Source: Acidobacteria bacterium 28-9 | Lineage (GTDB): Bacteria > Acidobacteriota > Blastocatellia > Pyrinomonadales > Pyrinomonadaceae | Assembly (NCBI GenBank): GCA_002050355.1 | Contig: MWYY01000062.1 | Span: 137,247 to 187,591 of the forward strand | Direction of reading: 5' to 3' | DNA length: 50,345 bases | Notes under the pieces: generated by a model | Databases searched by the model: none | What the model was told of the DNA's origin: nothing | The model's input: the letters and a program-made list of their open reading frames with translations, nothing else | Shown: positions 50,083 through 50,345 of the stretch, piece after piece | Layout: the number at the start of each line of letters is the position of its first letter | Position numbering within the stretch: the first letter of the stretch is position 1 | Translations under genes and position numbers: made by a program

Positions 50083-50345
50083 TTACTCCACCACCAAACA
50101 AAGTTTGGAAGTGGCTTCTACGGATTGATTACCGACAGACTCTAATCCAAGTCTGAGAATGTTTATAGCGGCGTTTTCGTCGCGGTCTAAAGTTAGACCA
50201 CAACTTGAACAATGATGAACGCGAACGGACAAATCTTTTTTGACCAATTCACCGCACGAGGAGCAATTCTGCGATGTGTTTCTTGGATTGACTTGAATCA
50301 TTGTCCGTCCAGCGTTTTCAGCTTTATACGAAGTCAGTTCAAACA
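50083..50345 (-). CDS. tnpB: TnpB (IS605-type OrfB) C-terminal part, 5' truncated by window edge
   Basis: Read inward from the right edge, the frame gives FELTSYKAENAGRTMIQVNPRNTSQ, then the zinc finger CSSCGELVKKDLSVRVHHCSSCG, then LTLDRDENAAINILRLG with the third RuvC-type Asp. This is the C-terminal signature of TnpB, an RNA-guided nuclease of IS200/IS605 elements. The ORF is open at its 5' end past the window, so the coding sequence starts outside. A tnpA transposase gene is not seen. Intactness cannot be judged from here. Confidence 0.9.
   Translation of the reverse strand, partial: FELTSYKAENAGRTMIQVNPRNTSQNCSSCGELVKKDLSVRVHHCSSCGLTLDRDENAAINILRLGLESVGNQSVEATSKLCLVVE
50088..50114 (-). 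ncRNA. Hairpin at the tnpB 3' end, candidate right-end/omega-RNA element
   Basis: CCAC and CCAAAC (50088-50099) pair with GTTTGG and GTGG (50103-50114) around an AAA loop, with a 2 by 2 internal bulge. It covers the last codons of tnpB. IS605-type elements have hairpins at the right end, where the omega-RNA scaffold is encoded. The end of the element itself is not defined in this sequence. Confidence 0.4.

Noticed and set aside
1..50345. tRNA or rRNA genes
   Set aside because: I looked through the intergenic stretches for tRNA-like arms and CCA ends and found none convincing; a tRNA-finding program should confirm this.

Overview
The window looks like a chromosomal segment from an Acidobacteriota bacterium, possibly of the Blastocatellia type. 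The main evidence is a secreted VWA protein with the acidobacterial VWFA-related domain (43264-44514), a YCF48-like propeller, a membrane Ser/Thr kinase of large composite architecture, and an ordinary bacterial housekeeping set with moderate GC. The assignment rests on protein style only, so it is provisional.

Layout. 1-8000: purine genes purM and purN, separated by an opposite-strand YefM/YoeB toxin-antitoxin pair, then the classical rpmH-rnpA-yidD-yidC-jag-mnmE cluster. That cluster often lies next to dnaA and oriC, but no dnaA is seen here and mnmG does not follow. rpmH lies completely inside a longer rnpA reading frame, as reported for Thermus.

8001-19746: an integrative genomic island inserted exactly at the 3' end of mnmE, bounded by 22-bp direct repeats (7980-8001 and 19725-19746). 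It carries a zinc-finger/HTH protein, a tyrosine integrase, an excisionase-like HTH protein, a P4/D5-type primase-helicase and a Toprim protein. Cargo follows: a DUF6788 pair, an MmeI-like type IIL restriction-modification enzyme, and a three-gene TIGR04255-containing module that may be an undescribed defence or accessory system. The replication module contains an apparently perfect 714-bp tandem duplication and an inverted pair of ~51-bp iteron-like motifs. The front-end genes resemble those of Bacteroidota elements.

19970-32290: envelope and stress genes (beta/gamma-crystallin protein, META-domain protein, PsiE-like protein, MscL, secreted alpha/beta hydrolase, CBS protein, FecR-like protein, TPR lipoprotein), a Rad50/SbcC-like ATPase, a small two-TM gene broken by an in-frame stop, an RNase H and a YCF48-like secreted propeller.

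32332-41006 (minus strand): prmA, the composite PDZ/membrane/GAF/kinase protein, era, a secreted TPR-like protein and an ArnT-like glycosyltransferase. 41056-50345: an oxidoreductase, a serine hydrolase, the VWA protein, an MFS transporter, yacG, an amphipathic-helix membrane protein, msrB, a 5-formyl-THF cyclo-ligase, mnmA, and the C-terminal part of a TnpB at the right edge.

Short 7-nt-period tandem repeats are scattered between genes. Some sit where a Shine-Dalgarno would be (yidC, mnmE, era), and some lie in frame inside genes (prmA, the ArnT-like gene). They recall the heptanucleotide STRR repeats of cyanobacteria.
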